Of a DNA stretch of 64,000 nucleotides, positions 11,445-21,911 are shown piece by piece (position 1 is the first letter of the stretch; each line of letters starts with the position of its first letter). Made by a program: the position numbers and the translations under genes. The notes below the pieces were generated by a model. The model saw nothing but the letters and a program-made list of their open reading frames with translations. It had not been told where the DNA came from and did no database searches. The stretch lies in assembly GCA_027625915.1 (NCBI GenBank), contig JANTQA010000010.1, positions 62,001-126,000 on the forward strand. The letters run 5' to 3'. Origin of the DNA: Anaeramoeba flamelloides. Taxonomy: Eukaryota > Metamonada > Anaeramoebidae.

Positions 11445-11888
11445 TTATTTGAGTTTCTTACTAACTTGGTCAATAATGTGTAAAGGAGCAATTATATTTT
11501 TTTTATTTGTTTCGATGATATTCCCATTTAATGCCATTTCATCGAGGATCATGTAGGCTTTGTCAATGTTGAACATGAGATCTAATTCACAAACATTTTC
11601 AAAATATTTGTCGAGTGTTTCAACAAGACAATGGATAAATTCCAAAATGCCCAGCTCATTTTCTTCTTCGTCGACGCCGACTAAAAAGAAAAGTGATGCG
11701 TATCTTCGGTAAATTACCTTAAGATCTCGAAATTCTAAAAAGGAACATTCTTTATCTTTTCGAGACAAGCATCTTCTTGTAATTTCGTTCTCGAGTGCAA
11801 CACGTTTATTAATTGATAAACCAGTTGTATAATATTGCGCGAGTCTTGTTTGACCCAGTTTATTAACAATAAGAATGAATTTTATCAT
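11445..11888 (-). CDS. AP4S1: AP-4 complex sigma subunit (clathrin adaptor small chain)
   Basis: A complete 147-residue single-exon gene ending in TAA. It is colinear with adaptor small chains over its whole length: N-terminal MIKFILIVNKLGQTRLAQY, then CLSRKDKECSFLEF, LKVIYRRYASLFFLVGV, the acidic EEEN loop, IHCLVETLDKYFENVCELD, MFNIDKAYMILDEM and NGNIIETNK. IVNKxGQTRLA, CSFLEF and the C-terminal LNGxIxETN with IAPL favour AP-4 sigma over AP-1 or AP-2 sigma by my memory of the family. In the complex, sigma packs against the large epsilon chain and helps bind dileucine sorting signals at the trans-Golgi/endosome. No intron, unlike most genes here. The start is the only methionine consistent with the family's N-terminus. 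A tree would be needed to exclude AP-1, AP-2 or AP-3 sigma. Confidence 0.92.
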   Translation of the reverse strand: MIKFILIVNKLGQTRLAQYYTTGLSINKRVALENEITRRCLSRKDKECSFLEFRDLKVIYRRYASLFFLVGVDEEENELGILEFIHCLVETLDKYFENVCELDLMFNIDKAYMILDEMALNGNIIETNKKNIIAPLHIIDQVSKKLK

Positions 11889-13219
11889 ACAAAAATAAAA
11901 TCAGAAAAGGTAAAAGAAAACTTCTCAAACAACTAAAAAATGATTATTTGAGAAGATTTTTTCTTCAAAATTTCGGTGATAGTGACCATTAATAATGTTA
12001 TTAACACTATCTCCTTGTACTTCAAAACAAAATAGAGGAAATTTTGTTTTGGTTTTCCAAAAAAATGTTATGTGGTTTGGAGAAAGCTGATAAAAAAATG
12101 TCATTTACTTATAATTTTTAAGAAGAAATATATTGAACTTTAAGAGATCTCTTTATTTGTTTGATCCTTTTTATGAGGCACACATGTGTATTTTTGGAAT
12201 ACAAGGAATTCAAAATGAAAGGGAATATTTACGAATTATTGAAAAAATCGTCTGTTGAAATTTAATACCCTTTAATTCTCTAATATTAGTCAAGTTTAAA
12301 TTCTCAACCCAAACTTTTTTAATTCCACAAATCAGTTATGTTCTAATTTTCCCTTTTAGAGTTGTCCTTTTTCTTGTTTTCTTGTCATTCTTGGGATTTT
12401 TGTTTTTTGTTAGTAAGATGAATGAAAATTTTATTACTTTTATTTTCATATTAAGGACTACCTTGAGAATTGAAATTTAAAGATTACTTTTTTTTAAAGA
12501 GGGGTTTATATGTTGGGAAATCTCATAAATATATATTTAGAAAGATCTAAGAAGGAAAAAAAGAAATTTTATTGCTTGTTTTGAGTGTCTTAATTGTTTC
12601 TAAAAATGACAAAATAGAATGAGAAAAAACAATTTTTTGAGAAATATTCTATTTATACGGGTATTGAAAACACCTATGAATTGTTGAAAACATTCTTATT
12701 CTTCTTCTTCTTCTTTTTTAACATTGTAATTAAGTCAAGAGTAATATAAAATTTCCAAATTAAAGGATAAAAAGAAAGCTTGGATTTTTTTACTAACTAA
12801 CCGCTTGTTATTTCTAAAATAAAGAGAAAGCGTAGAGAAACTTATAAAAGCAAATAGAATTGCAATTAATTCACCAAAATTCACATTTCTACAAAATTAG
12901 ATTATTTTTTATTAACTGAAATAATATGTTTTTTTTCCCAAATAAAAACCAACAAAAAACTTTTTTGGGAAAAATAATTTTTCATAAGATCATTGAATTC
13001 AAAATTCAACAAAATGTTTCCCACAACACCCCCAATAATTTTTTTTTTGAAAGTACCAATTGAATTTTAGAGAAAAAATCAAAACATACAAATGTAATAC
13101 TATAAATAACGAAATGGTTTGGGTATTTTATAAAGGAGAGATACTATTCAAAAACAAAAGAGAGTAAATACTATTATTAAAAGTTCTTGTGGAAACTTCT
13201 ATTTAGGAAGAAAGAAAGA
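11889..13219. other. Upstream of AP-4 sigma; weak plus-strand exon candidates
   Basis: No confident gene. On the plus strand, the ATG near 12174 opens a 30-codon frame (VFLEYKEFKMKGNIYELLKK) with a possible GTTGAA donor, and a downstream segment after TTCCCTTTTAG near 12359 reads SCPFSCFLVILGIFVFC up to a GTAAGA donor, which could be a membrane segment. I could not find a third exon in phase. The ATG near 13013 opens MFPTTPPIIFFLK before GTACCA. The rest is A and T runs. Confidence 0.25.
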
Positions 13220-13268
13220 ATTATGGGAGTAGTATTTTTTGAAAATAAAATGAAATATTGTAAAGATC

Positions 13269-13559
13269 TTGAAGAAAAACTTTTTTTTTATAATTTGTGT
13301 TTTTGATTATGAAATGGATGAGTTAAATCCAGCTAAACAATTTATTGATTTGAGTCTCTTTTTTGAAATCAAAAATTCACATGCTTCCAAGATAGAAAAA
13401 AAAATTAACATATTATTTTTATTAACAATTAAGTTAATTCTTCAAAATTGTGAAAATTTTATTCATTTAATATTGGAAAGTTTTTATTTAGAAAGAAAAG
13501 TTTCTAATTTTATAATTATTTTGAATAATTCAGTTTTCAATACACATCTTAAACAATAA
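13269..13559 (+). CDS. Short ORF, plus copy of the duplicated fragment, unknown function
   Basis: Family not recognised. Reading from the internal methionine (MDELNPAKQF), the frame gives LSLFFEIKNSHASK, then a leucine/isoleucine-rich helix-like stretch (LTIKLILQNCENFIHLILES) and a FYLERK segment. The same two blocks occur on the minus strand between 15660 and 13920 (MDYSPLFKQF; LILKNSENVIHFILES), where they are separated by a middle exon. The plus copy looks shortened and may be a pseudogene; the first codons before the internal ATG are probably not translated. Confidence 0.3.
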   Translation: MKKNFFFIICVFDYEMDELNPAKQFIDLSLFFEIKNSHASKIEKKINILFLLTIKLILQNCENFIHLILESFYLERKVSNFIIILNNSVFNTHLKQ

Positions 13560-13671
13560 AAATAATTGAATTATAGGTTATTTAATAAATGAATATTTAG
13601 GAAGAAGTTCAACAAAAAATTTTTTATTTAATTAGAGATCAATTAAGCAACTTTTTTTATTCTTTTAGGTT

Positions 13672-13908
13672 TTAAAGCCTGATACCAGAATAAAAGCAAA
13701 AAATGTTACTTTTTTCGCCCTTTTTTTTTCAATCCCCCTTTTCAAAAACCATATGAGTAAAATGTTGCCTGGAATGTAGAAATTATCAATATTTAAACTT
13801 ATCCAAATACTTGGTTCAAAAATATCAATGAAAGATATTCCAAAAAAGTTAATTAAAAAAAAACGACCATTTTTTGTTATTATACTCGTATTAGGGATTT
13901 AAAAGCTT
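13672..13908. mobile_element. MITE family D, copy 1
   Basis: About 240 bp with inverted ends: AAAGCCTGATACCAGAATAA at the left, and the complement of the right end AAATCCCTAATACGAGTATAA. The interior TTGCCTGGAATGTAGAAAT and TACTTGGTTCAAAAATATCA is shared with the copy at 37526-37775. It sits at the centre of the inverted duplication. Confidence 0.7.
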
Positions 13909-13919
13909 AAAGAATAAAA

Positions 13920-15660
13920 AAAAAAATTCTTAATAGATCTCGAATTAAAAGAGAAAATTTTTTGTAAAAGTTCTTCCAAATATTCATTTATTAAATCACC
14001 TATACTTCAATTAGTTTTTTTTTATATTGAAATCTGAATTATTCAAAATAATTATAAATAAAAATTTTTCTTTCTAAATCAATACTTTCCAATATAAAAT
14101 GAATAACATTTTCAGAATTTTTAAGAATTAATTCAAGGATTATCTAAAATAAAGCAACAACGGATGCCTTAGGAATTAAAAAATAGGTGGATTAGAATCT
14201 TTTATTACTTGATGCCCAGAAGAACTATAAAATCTCAAAAATTTCTGAATAGAAAATTTTGCTTGATCATATTGTTATTTGTAAGTTTTTTCGTTATTCA
14301 CACCACATAATTATTTCTTCTAAGCCCCCCCTTTTCAGAGGTTTTTATTAGAAACTAGACAATACTTGAATAAGAAGAATAATAGTTGGGTTTTAGTTTT
14401 AATTACTACCTTACAAATAAGAATCTGATCTGGCCAAATTCCAAATTCCTAAATTTTGGAAATTTTATTAGTTCTTCTGGATTCCAAGAGATAAAGATTC
14501 TAATTCAATGATTTGTTAATTCCTAAGACACCTGTGATGAATTTATTTTTTATAGCACTTAATTGTAAATAAAAATAATATTTTACTATTTTTTTGATCC
14601 TATACAAGATTAAATATGAATGTTGTAAAAAATAGAGTTTTTACAATTTTCAAGATTAATCAAGAGTTTCAGTGCATTTACCCACAGTTTAGTAATAGTT
14701 AAAATAATATCTGATTATAAACCCTATTTCAAAATCATTAGCGGATTAAAAATCAAATTTCAAAATAAAATATATTTAATAATTGAAGTTATCTATTATA
14801 ATATAAAAATTTTGATTTTAATATTCAGTTCTATACTCAAGAGATCTTTATTTTTTGTCTAAAAATAAAAGAAAAAAAAAGAAAAAAAAACAGTTAAAAA
14901 CAATTGGGACATCTATTTTGAAAGAAGCATTACATAAAAAATAGAAATTTTAAAAAAATAATAAAACCCATTTATCGATTCTCCTTCTATTGGAATAACT
15001 AAATCTAATCTCTTTTTCATATTTGAAACCAATTTTTTCATTAATTCATCTGCTACTTTCCAATTTTTCATTTTCATTTTCCATTTAAACAAAACACTGT
15101 CGAAAAAATAAAAAAAGAGAAAAAATGATTTATTTGACAACTTTTCGTTGTGATGGGAAAAACTTTCAAATAATACAAAATCAATTCAAAATTCATTATT
15201 AACATGGGCCATTTATTATAAAATTTCGTTTATTAATAGATTAATAATAATTTCAAATCAAAAAATCATTTGGCAAATACAAATCTTTCCTTTTAGAAAA
15301 AAAATCATTTTTCAAACAAAGTATTGGTATTTACCTAAAGATTTTATATTGAAAATACCTTTGAGCTCAAAAATCAAACTGTTCGTTTGGTTTACTATTA
15401 GCAAAATTGGGATAAATATATGAAATTTTTTACTTAACTCTAAAATTGTAAAAACTCTATTTTTTACAACATTCCTTATTTAAACTTGTCGAATTCGAAA
15501 AATGTAAAAAATTAGATTTCAAAAAAGAGATTCAAATAAATAAATTGTTTAAATAGGGGTGAATAATCCATTTCATAATCAAAAACACAAATTACAAAAA
15601 TAACTTTTTTTTCAGATCTTTATAAATTTTCATTTTTTTTTTTTAAAAACTACTCCCTTA
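13920..15660 (-). pseudogene. Minus copy of the duplicated gene fragment, three coding islands
   Basis: Three coding-like islands lie in order on the minus strand. The first, near 15570-15510, reads MDYSPLFKQFIYLNLFFEI then stops, where the plus copy continues. The second, about 15090-14930, follows a strong acceptor (ATTTTTTCGACAG), contains WKVADELMKKLVSNMKKRL followed by DLVIPIEGES, and could end at a GTAATG donor. The third, near 14140-14000, reads LILKNSENVIHFILES and DLERK. MITE E lies between the second and third. Frames are partly interrupted, so it may be decaying; function unknown. Confidence 0.3.
14166..14533. mobile_element. MITE family E with about 118-bp terminal inverted repeats
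   Basis: The left arm (14166-14285) starts TTAGGAATTAAAAAAT and runs through GATTAGAATCTTTTAT, CCAGAAGAACTA and AAAATTTC to TTATTTGTAAG. The complement of the right arm (14533-14412) gives TTAGGAATTAACAAAT, GAATTAGAATCTTTATC, CCAGAAGAACTA and TTATTTGTAAG. The roughly 125-bp spacer includes a CCCCCCC tract. No second copy in the window. Confidence 0.75.
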
Positions 15661-16115
15661 TGAAATAAATTAACTCAACAACAATCAAAGATTTTTTTCA
15701 ATTAGTATCGGGGATAAAGTATTAATCAAAATTCTATTAATGGTTGAATATACTTTTAATATTTTATACCATATGTTTGGATCATTTTTATTTTGCGAAA
15801 ATCTACGTTATTTTCAAAAAAGAGATTTGAAAACAAATTCTTAATAATTCAAACTTCTTATCATGACCCAGATTAAACAGAACATTTTCTGTTGGTTATA
15901 GAGTTTATGTGTGGTTTGATTTTGTAATTGTGGTATAATTCATTTTTTCACAAATGAGACAATTGAACAAGTAAGGCTAATTATTATAAATTGTAGATAT
16001 TATTCAAAGACCTAAATTACCCAACTTAACAATTAAAAACAGTTTTGAAGACTTGGTATAAATTTCTGTCTGGTTAAAATCATTTTTTATAACTATTTGT
16101 TTTCTAATTCAATTT

Positions 16116-19100
16116 ATGTCTGGAAACAAAAAACTAAAAAAAAAAGCCCGAAAACACCATAAAATTAAATTAAAAAAGAAGTTTGGTATTATTCCTTATG
16201 ACCCAAAAATCTCTGAAGAAGTTAAAAGCATTGTTTTTAAAAAAACTACAAAACTCCAATCACAAGAAAAAAGAAGAAAAAAATATCATTGTGGAGAAGA
16301 TTTTACAAGCGTCGAAGACATTGACACTTGGGAGACCTTTATTTCGAAAAATATTGGAGATGATGAAGTACTGATTAGCCACGATCAATTTCCCATCGAT
16401 TCTGCACTGAATAAAAAAGTGGCGCTTTGGCACGGTAATATGGTGAAACTTGAAATCGATGCTGTTGTAAATGCTGCAAGATCTAGTTTGTTAGGGTATT
16501 TCATTTTTGGTTTTTCTTTTTTTCAAATGCCAACCAAAGAAAACAGTCTTCAAATTTTTATTCTTCTTGAATGGTGTTTAATTCTCCCCTTGATGGTTTG
16601 AAATTGTAAAAATCAAAAACTTTAAATTCAGTACACACTTCTTTTCTTCAGACAAAAGCTTTCTAGCAGTGATCAGACTAGATTCTATTTCCGAGATTAA
16701 CAAGACTTTAAAATGATCGTTGTGGCGAACGACCAATGTATTTTCGACAAAAGAACTCTCGGGAATCACAGAATACGGATCTCAAGTTGAAAAATGACTT
16801 TTTGACTATTTACAATTGTTTTATGGGCTTCATCTTAAATCTTATTGGTGCCTATTTGGTTTTCTTTCCTATTAAAATAATAATAAAACAAGTAGGAAAA
16901 AATATTTCCTTGGTTTTGTATCACATTAAACCACAAGGGCTTAGAAACAAACACCAAAACAAAAGACACCCAAGATATCAAAAAACACTTTTGAAACTTT
17001 TGAGACCAAATTTAACACGGAGAATTTTTTCAATGATAATTATTTCTTCGAATATTTCCAAACAAGAAAGATGAAAACTTACAAAGTTCAATTTTATTGA
17101 AATTCGATTTAAATAGTTATAAAAATGAATAACATTAAAATTACTCTTTAAACTAGCCGATTGAAAAGCCTTTAGAAATATTATTATTTTAAGGAACTAA
17201 TCCCTGTTAAATTTTTTTACGGGAATTTAATAGAGATTGAGAAATTTTTTTGACAATTACTTAGATTTGAAATTAAAGTGAAAAAATAATTTGTATAGTA
17301 ATGGAATCTCGAGAAATGGAAAAAAAAAAATCATAGAGACTAGTCCCTTAATTGGAAGAAAGAAGAAATAAAAATTATTGTGGAAAAAAAGTGTAACACA
17401 TTTTTTAATTGTAAACATAACTAGAAAACACAGAAACCACAGAACACTGGAAAGGAAAATTTCGATCAATTAATGGAAGAAAAAATAAACTCAATTCGAA
17501 AAATTAGGGCACACCTTCAAAATCAATTTAATTCCAAAAAAAGTGATATTTGACACTTAAATAGAAACATTAGATATTAACAATCAATGGAAATAATTTT
17601 AAAGTTAATTATTTATCATTTTTTTTCATTATTTTTTGATTTTTGATTTTCAATAATTTTTTTGATTTTTTTTGTATTCTTTTTTTTTCAAAACTTTTCG
17701 AAAATCTCAAAATCACTTTAAAATGAAATTTAAAAGTTTTCATTCTGATCACAAGAAAAAATTTTTTTTTTCTCTCAAAAAGAAAAAAGATTCTTTTTTT
17801 ATCGAGAAAAAATTTTTTTGAAAAAAAATCATGATATGAGGTGCTATAGCACATGGCCTACAAACAGACCTTATTATCATTAATGGAAGTGTGAATACTG
17901 AATGTATTATTAATGATATTATCAAAAAAATCAAATGTAATTCAACTCGCTAATTCAGAATATGGTGAGCTGAAATGGATTTTCCAAAATGATGGAGCTT
18001 GTCCACATACTTCAAAAAAAACTCAAATTTACTTAAATCAGGGATGTAATGTTCTGGACCCTTGACCCCCAATTCCACATATTTAAATCCAATTGGTAGT
18101 TAATGGATACTAAACTGAAAAATTGTAACGAAAAAACGAAGAAGAATTTTCAAATTTTCACTAATGTATGGAATACTTTGAGTTGGGAAACCTAAGAAAA
18201 TTAGTAAACTCTATATTTTAAAGGATAGATTTAGTTATCAAAAGACAAGCTGAATCTATTAATAGTTTTTATTAATTTTTCTTTCAATAAAATTGAATTA
18301 TTTGGTAACCGTGTTCCAAAAATAGTGGCACACTTTTTTTTATTTTTCGAATTGAATTTTAAATTTACTCACAAATATATAAATAGTATTAATTAAATAT
18401 TTTAGGGTCTTTTATTATTTTAATTGACAAGTATCATGTATTTTGGAGTATATTTTTATTAATGTAATTTTTTTTTGTGTCCCGTTTTTTGGAATTGAGT
18501 TTAGAATTATAAAGATAAAATAAAGTACTAACACAATAACAGTATTTACAATCCTAATTTTGATAAGAGATTTTTCTGTAATTGATTCATTTATTAAAAA
18601 TTTGTGAAAAAAATCATCTACTGGTATTTGAATTCTAAATGGGAAAAAAATTTAACTTCCTTTTCCATATTTTTCTTTTATAAATAGAGTTCTCAAAGAA
18701 GTAAGGATTCAATTTGTGGTCTCTATTTGAAAAAGGAAATGAAAATGAAGTGAAAAAATCAACCCATTTATAACTCCAATATCAGTATTATTGGGATTAA
18801 ATAAAAGCACTCATTGTATTTTGATATAAAAAGTAGATCTAATGGGATTTTATTTAGTTTGTTTAATAATAAAATGACAAATTATTCTTTGAATTTAATA
18901 GGCTTCTTCATTGGATTGGTTTTACTTTTAATTTTCAGTTTCTCTTAATGTTTTGAATAAAAAATTGTGTTTCACTTTTTTTCCACAAAGGTAATTTAAA
19001 AGTTTATTTTGAACCCCACTTATTGAAAACGTTGGTGGATGTTTCTTTTTATGTCGAAAATTTCTTATTCACCACTATATTTTATTTTAAGAAAGAAGCC

Positions 19101-21911
19101 AAAATATTTGAACAATTTTAGATCAAATGAAATATGTTACTTTAATCAAGTTTTAATTTAGAACTTTATAGATAAGGTACATCTATAAAGAGCTATTTTT
19201 TAAGAATAAGAATTTACTTTGCTTTTTGTTTTTGAAATTTTCTTCTTTTTTTTTTTCATTTATATATATATATATTTTTTTTGTATTTTTATTTTTTTGA
19301 AAATTTCCCAAATCTTGTTTTCGCAAAATACCAGTACACAATACCAACCGGTCAGTCTTAACCCAATAAAAGAACCAATTGTTTATATTATACTGAAAGG
19401 TGGATTTGGTTCACTTCTATTGTTTAAGATCTAATCAATCAAGCCCGACTTGTTTAAGATCAAATCAATACAAGTTCAATTTGTTCAAGATCTAATTATG
19501 TGCAAGTTAACCATTCTTATAATGTTTTTTAACCCTTTTTCATACCCGAAACACTTTAAAAAAAAAACAAAAAGGGGAGGAACCAAAGCAACTTCAAAAA
19601 GGGAATCTGGAAAAAGGAAATAGTTTAAAAAATAAAAATTAATTAACTTAAAAATATTATGAAAGATCAAAAAGGATCTAAAAATAAAATAAAATCCAAA
19701 AATTTCTACACAGTTAAAATGGTTCAAAGAATCACAATAATACAATTTCATTCAAATTGCAAAATAATTTTGATTTTTAGAAAAATATGGAAAATCATTT
19801 TTTCCATCTTTTAGTTATTTGTTATCATTTCATTTTTTGAATTACGTGACCTATTTCCTTCGATCATAATTTTTTTTCAAACAGTTGATATTAGGCTAAA
19901 GATAATTTGTTCAAAATAGAAGAACTCGAATAAAATTAGTTGATGATATATAACAATTTGATCGATCAATAATCCTAATAGAATTTAAACAAATTTATTA
20001 ATTTATTTTTTTTTGTTTAGCTCTCTCCAAAAATTTTAACACACCGATAATTTATTAGTATTGACAATTATTTATTTATTGTTTTGTGGGTTATTGTAAT
20101 TTATAAACAAGTATTAACATTTCAATTAGTAAATGGTTCTAATTTGGTATTTCTTCTAGAACTGATTAAATAAGATTTTTTTTTCAAAAATTGGATTTTG
20201 GTGTGTTAAAAATGTTGAATTGGAGTTTACTTATTTGATCTAAAAATATTTTAATGTTTTTGTAAATAACTAACAAATAAATTTATTTTTTAGAAAATTC
20301 CGAAAATTTAAAAAGCTAGAATTTATCATAGGAAAATTATCACCTTTTTTATCATCTCATTTCCAAGTTTCAAAAAATTTAATTCAATTATTTAATGAAC
20401 CTTTATCAAAATTTTGTTGATTACTTTTTTGATCATCTAAAAATAGAAAAATAAAATTTCTAACTATTTTTCAAAATTAATTCTTTTTTTTTTTTTAATA
20501 TTATGTTTGTGTGTTTCAATTCATTCTTTAACATGTTTACTATATATAGTACATTCCATAAAGTTATTTTTTGAAAAATCAAAAGAAAATAAAAATTTTT
20601 TAAAAATACATCATTCTTATCAGAAGTGGTTTATAACTTATAAAACAATTTTTTTTTTGACAAATTTTAATGGATTTAAAAAAAAAAACTTGGATAATTA
20701 TTATTTTCAAAAAACAATAAATCAATATGATTATAAATTCTTTTAGAAAATTTTTAAACAATTCTTTTCTGTATTTATTATACCATTTATAATTATTGAT
20801 CTTGAATATAATTGTTATAAAACAAAATAGTGGCGGTGGTATTGATGGTGCTATACATGAAGCAGCAGGACAAAAATTAAGAGAAGAATGCAGTAGACTA
20901 AATTGCTGCAATCATGGGGATACAAAAATCACAACAGGGCATCTTTTACCAGCAAAGTATATTCTTCACAGTGTAGGTCCAATTGGAGAAAATAAAAAAT
21001 TGTTAACAAAGTGCTATCAATCTTTGTTAAATCTACTTATAAAATGTAAATTAAAAACTGTTGGTCTTTGTGGAATTTCATCAGGTCTTTATGGTTATCC
21101 ACTTGAAAAGGCAGTACATGTTGCCTTGCACACAACTAGAAAATGGTTAGAAAAAAAGAAAAATGCAGACAAAGTTGATAAAATTGTGTTTGTTACCTAC
21201 CTAACAAAGGAATGGGACGTTTATAAAAGATTGATGCCAATATATTTTCCTTTTGATCCAAAAAATGTGAAAAAAATTCCCAAAAGATCCGAAAAATTAA
21301 AGAATACAAAAGAAAATGAAAATGAAAATGAAAAAGAGAAAAAAGAGAATGAAAATGAAAATGAAAAAGAGAAAAAAGAAATGAGAAAGAAAAAGAAAAA
21401 GAAAAAAGAAAAGAAAAAAGAGAAAGAGAAAGAGAAAGAGAAAGATAAAAAGAAAGAGAAAGAGAAAAAGAAAGAGAAAGAGATTGAAAATGAAAATGAA
21501 AAAGAGATTGAAAAAGAAACAAAAATAAAGGAACAAGAGGAAGTGGAAGGAAAGGAAAAATACATAAAGAAAAAAGAAAAGAAAACAAAACAGAATAATA
21601 AAGAGAAGAGGAAAGAAAAGAAAAAAGACAGAGACATGGACAAAAAAGAAAAAGAAAACAAAAAAGAAGAAGGAAAAAAAAAGGAGATAAAGAAAAACGA
21701 AAGAGAAATAAACAATGAAAAAAGAAAAGAAAACAAAAAAAAAACAAATATAAAGGAAACAAAAAAAGAGGAAGAAAAGGAAAATAATAAAAAGAAAAAA
21801 GAAAAAGAAAAAAAACAGAATAATAAAGAGAAGAGGAAAGAAAAGAAAAAAGAAACAGACACAGATACAAAAAAAAAAAAAAAACAAAGGAGAAATGAAA
21901 AGAGAAAATAA
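16116..21911 (+). CDS. MacroD-type macrodomain protein with long K/E-rich tail
   Basis: Two exons, 16116-16495 and 20831-21911, joined within a glycine codon (TTAGG | GTATTT ... AAAATAG | TGGCGG), giving 486 residues. The splice restores the ADP-ribose loop SSLLGGGGIDGAIHEAAG, strong proof of the intron. The N-terminus (1-60) is lysine-rich. The macrodomain spans about 101-285: ALWHGNMVKLEIDAVVNAAR, then LREECSRLN, DTKITTGHLLPAKYILHSVG, GISSGLYGYP and LHTTRKWLEK. This order matches MACROD1/2-type hydrolases, which remove mono-ADP-ribose from proteins. The loop aspartate (D132) and first asparagine (N119) are present, but the usual NAAN reads NAAR. Residues from about 285 to the end are nearly all Lys, Glu and Asn, which is unusual for the family. 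The 4,335-bp intron holds a dead Tc1/mariner element. Function follows from the family; activity is inferred. Confidence 0.9.
17189..17353. mobile_element. Small inverted-end element
   Basis: TTAAGGAACTAATCCCT at the left pairs with the complement of AGAGACTAGTCCCTTAA at the right, bounding about 165 bp just before the Tc1/mariner relic. Single ends with the same TAGTCCCTTA motif occur near 9740 and 31578. Confidence 0.4.
17378..18989 (+). mobile_element. Degenerate Tc1/mariner transposon
   Basis: About 1.6 kb bounded by inverted repeats: TTGTGGAAAAAAAGTGTAAC at the left and, as complement, TTGTGGAAAAAAAGTGAAAC at the right, both leading into ACA, a T run and ATT. Within it, plus-strand frames between about 17827 and 18290 read like a Tc1/mariner catalytic domain: MI-stop-GAIAHG (family MIWGAIS), GSVNTECIINDI (GTVNSEVYIDIL), WIFQNDGACPHTSKK (WIFQQDNAPCHTSK), VLDP-stop-PPIP (VLDWPPQSPDL) and VIKRQAESI near the end. 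Premature stops and lost catalytic acids show it is dead. A family F MITE has inserted at 18619-18787. It lies in the macrodomain intron in the gene's orientation. Confidence 0.8.
18619..18787. mobile_element. MITE family F, copy 2, nested in the Tc1/mariner relic
   Basis: TACTGGTATTTGAATTCTAA at the left pairs with the complement of CCCATTTATAACTCCAATA at the right; the centre shares TCTTTTATAAATAGAGTTCT and AAGTAAGG with the 4451 copy. Confidence 0.6.

Larger units (their letters stand above)
13220..15660. repeat. Tail-to-tail inverted duplication of a coding fragment
   Basis: Positions 13220-13400 match the complement of 15660-15490 (GGGAGTAGT, a poly-A stretch with AAAGATCT, then TGTTTTTGATTATGAAATGG). 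Positions 13430-13660 match the complement of 14140-13920 (TCATTTAATATTGGAAAG, TTTAGAAAGAAAA, TTATTTTGAATAATTCAG, ATTTAATAAATGAATATTT). The plus copy therefore runs 13220 to 13660, and a longer minus copy runs 15660 to 13920 with extra sequence in the middle. A MITE (13672-13908) sits at the junction and another (14166-14533) inside the minus copy. Confidence 0.6.
16496..20830 (+). other. 4,335-bp intron of the macrodomain gene
   Basis: Starts GTATTT and ends AAAATAG. It contains a small inverted-end element (17189-17353), the Tc1/mariner relic (17378-18989) with a nested MITE (18619-18787), and short direct repeats at 19421-19510 built on GTTTAAGATCTAATCAA. Two stretches look partly coding but are unassigned: the minus strand 16790-16611 (NTLVVRHNDHFKVLLISEIE and SSLITARKLLSEEK) and the plus strand 19320-19434 (TSTQYQPVSLNPIKEP). 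They may be remnants of other insertions. Confidence 0.75.

Noticed and set aside
16736-17074. Plus-strand 112-codon frame inside the macrodomain intron.
   Set aside because: No family match, and the reverse strand is equally coding-like; it may be a repeat remnant but cannot be supported as a gene.
9926-18290. TGA might encode tryptophan, since TGA sits at an expected Trp in the transposase relic and interrupts an otherwise open frame at 9926.
   Set aside because: Every confident gene (macrodomain, kinase, PSP1, AAT-like) uses TGG for Trp and has no internal TGA; the relic and the 9926 frame are better explained by decay or splicing.
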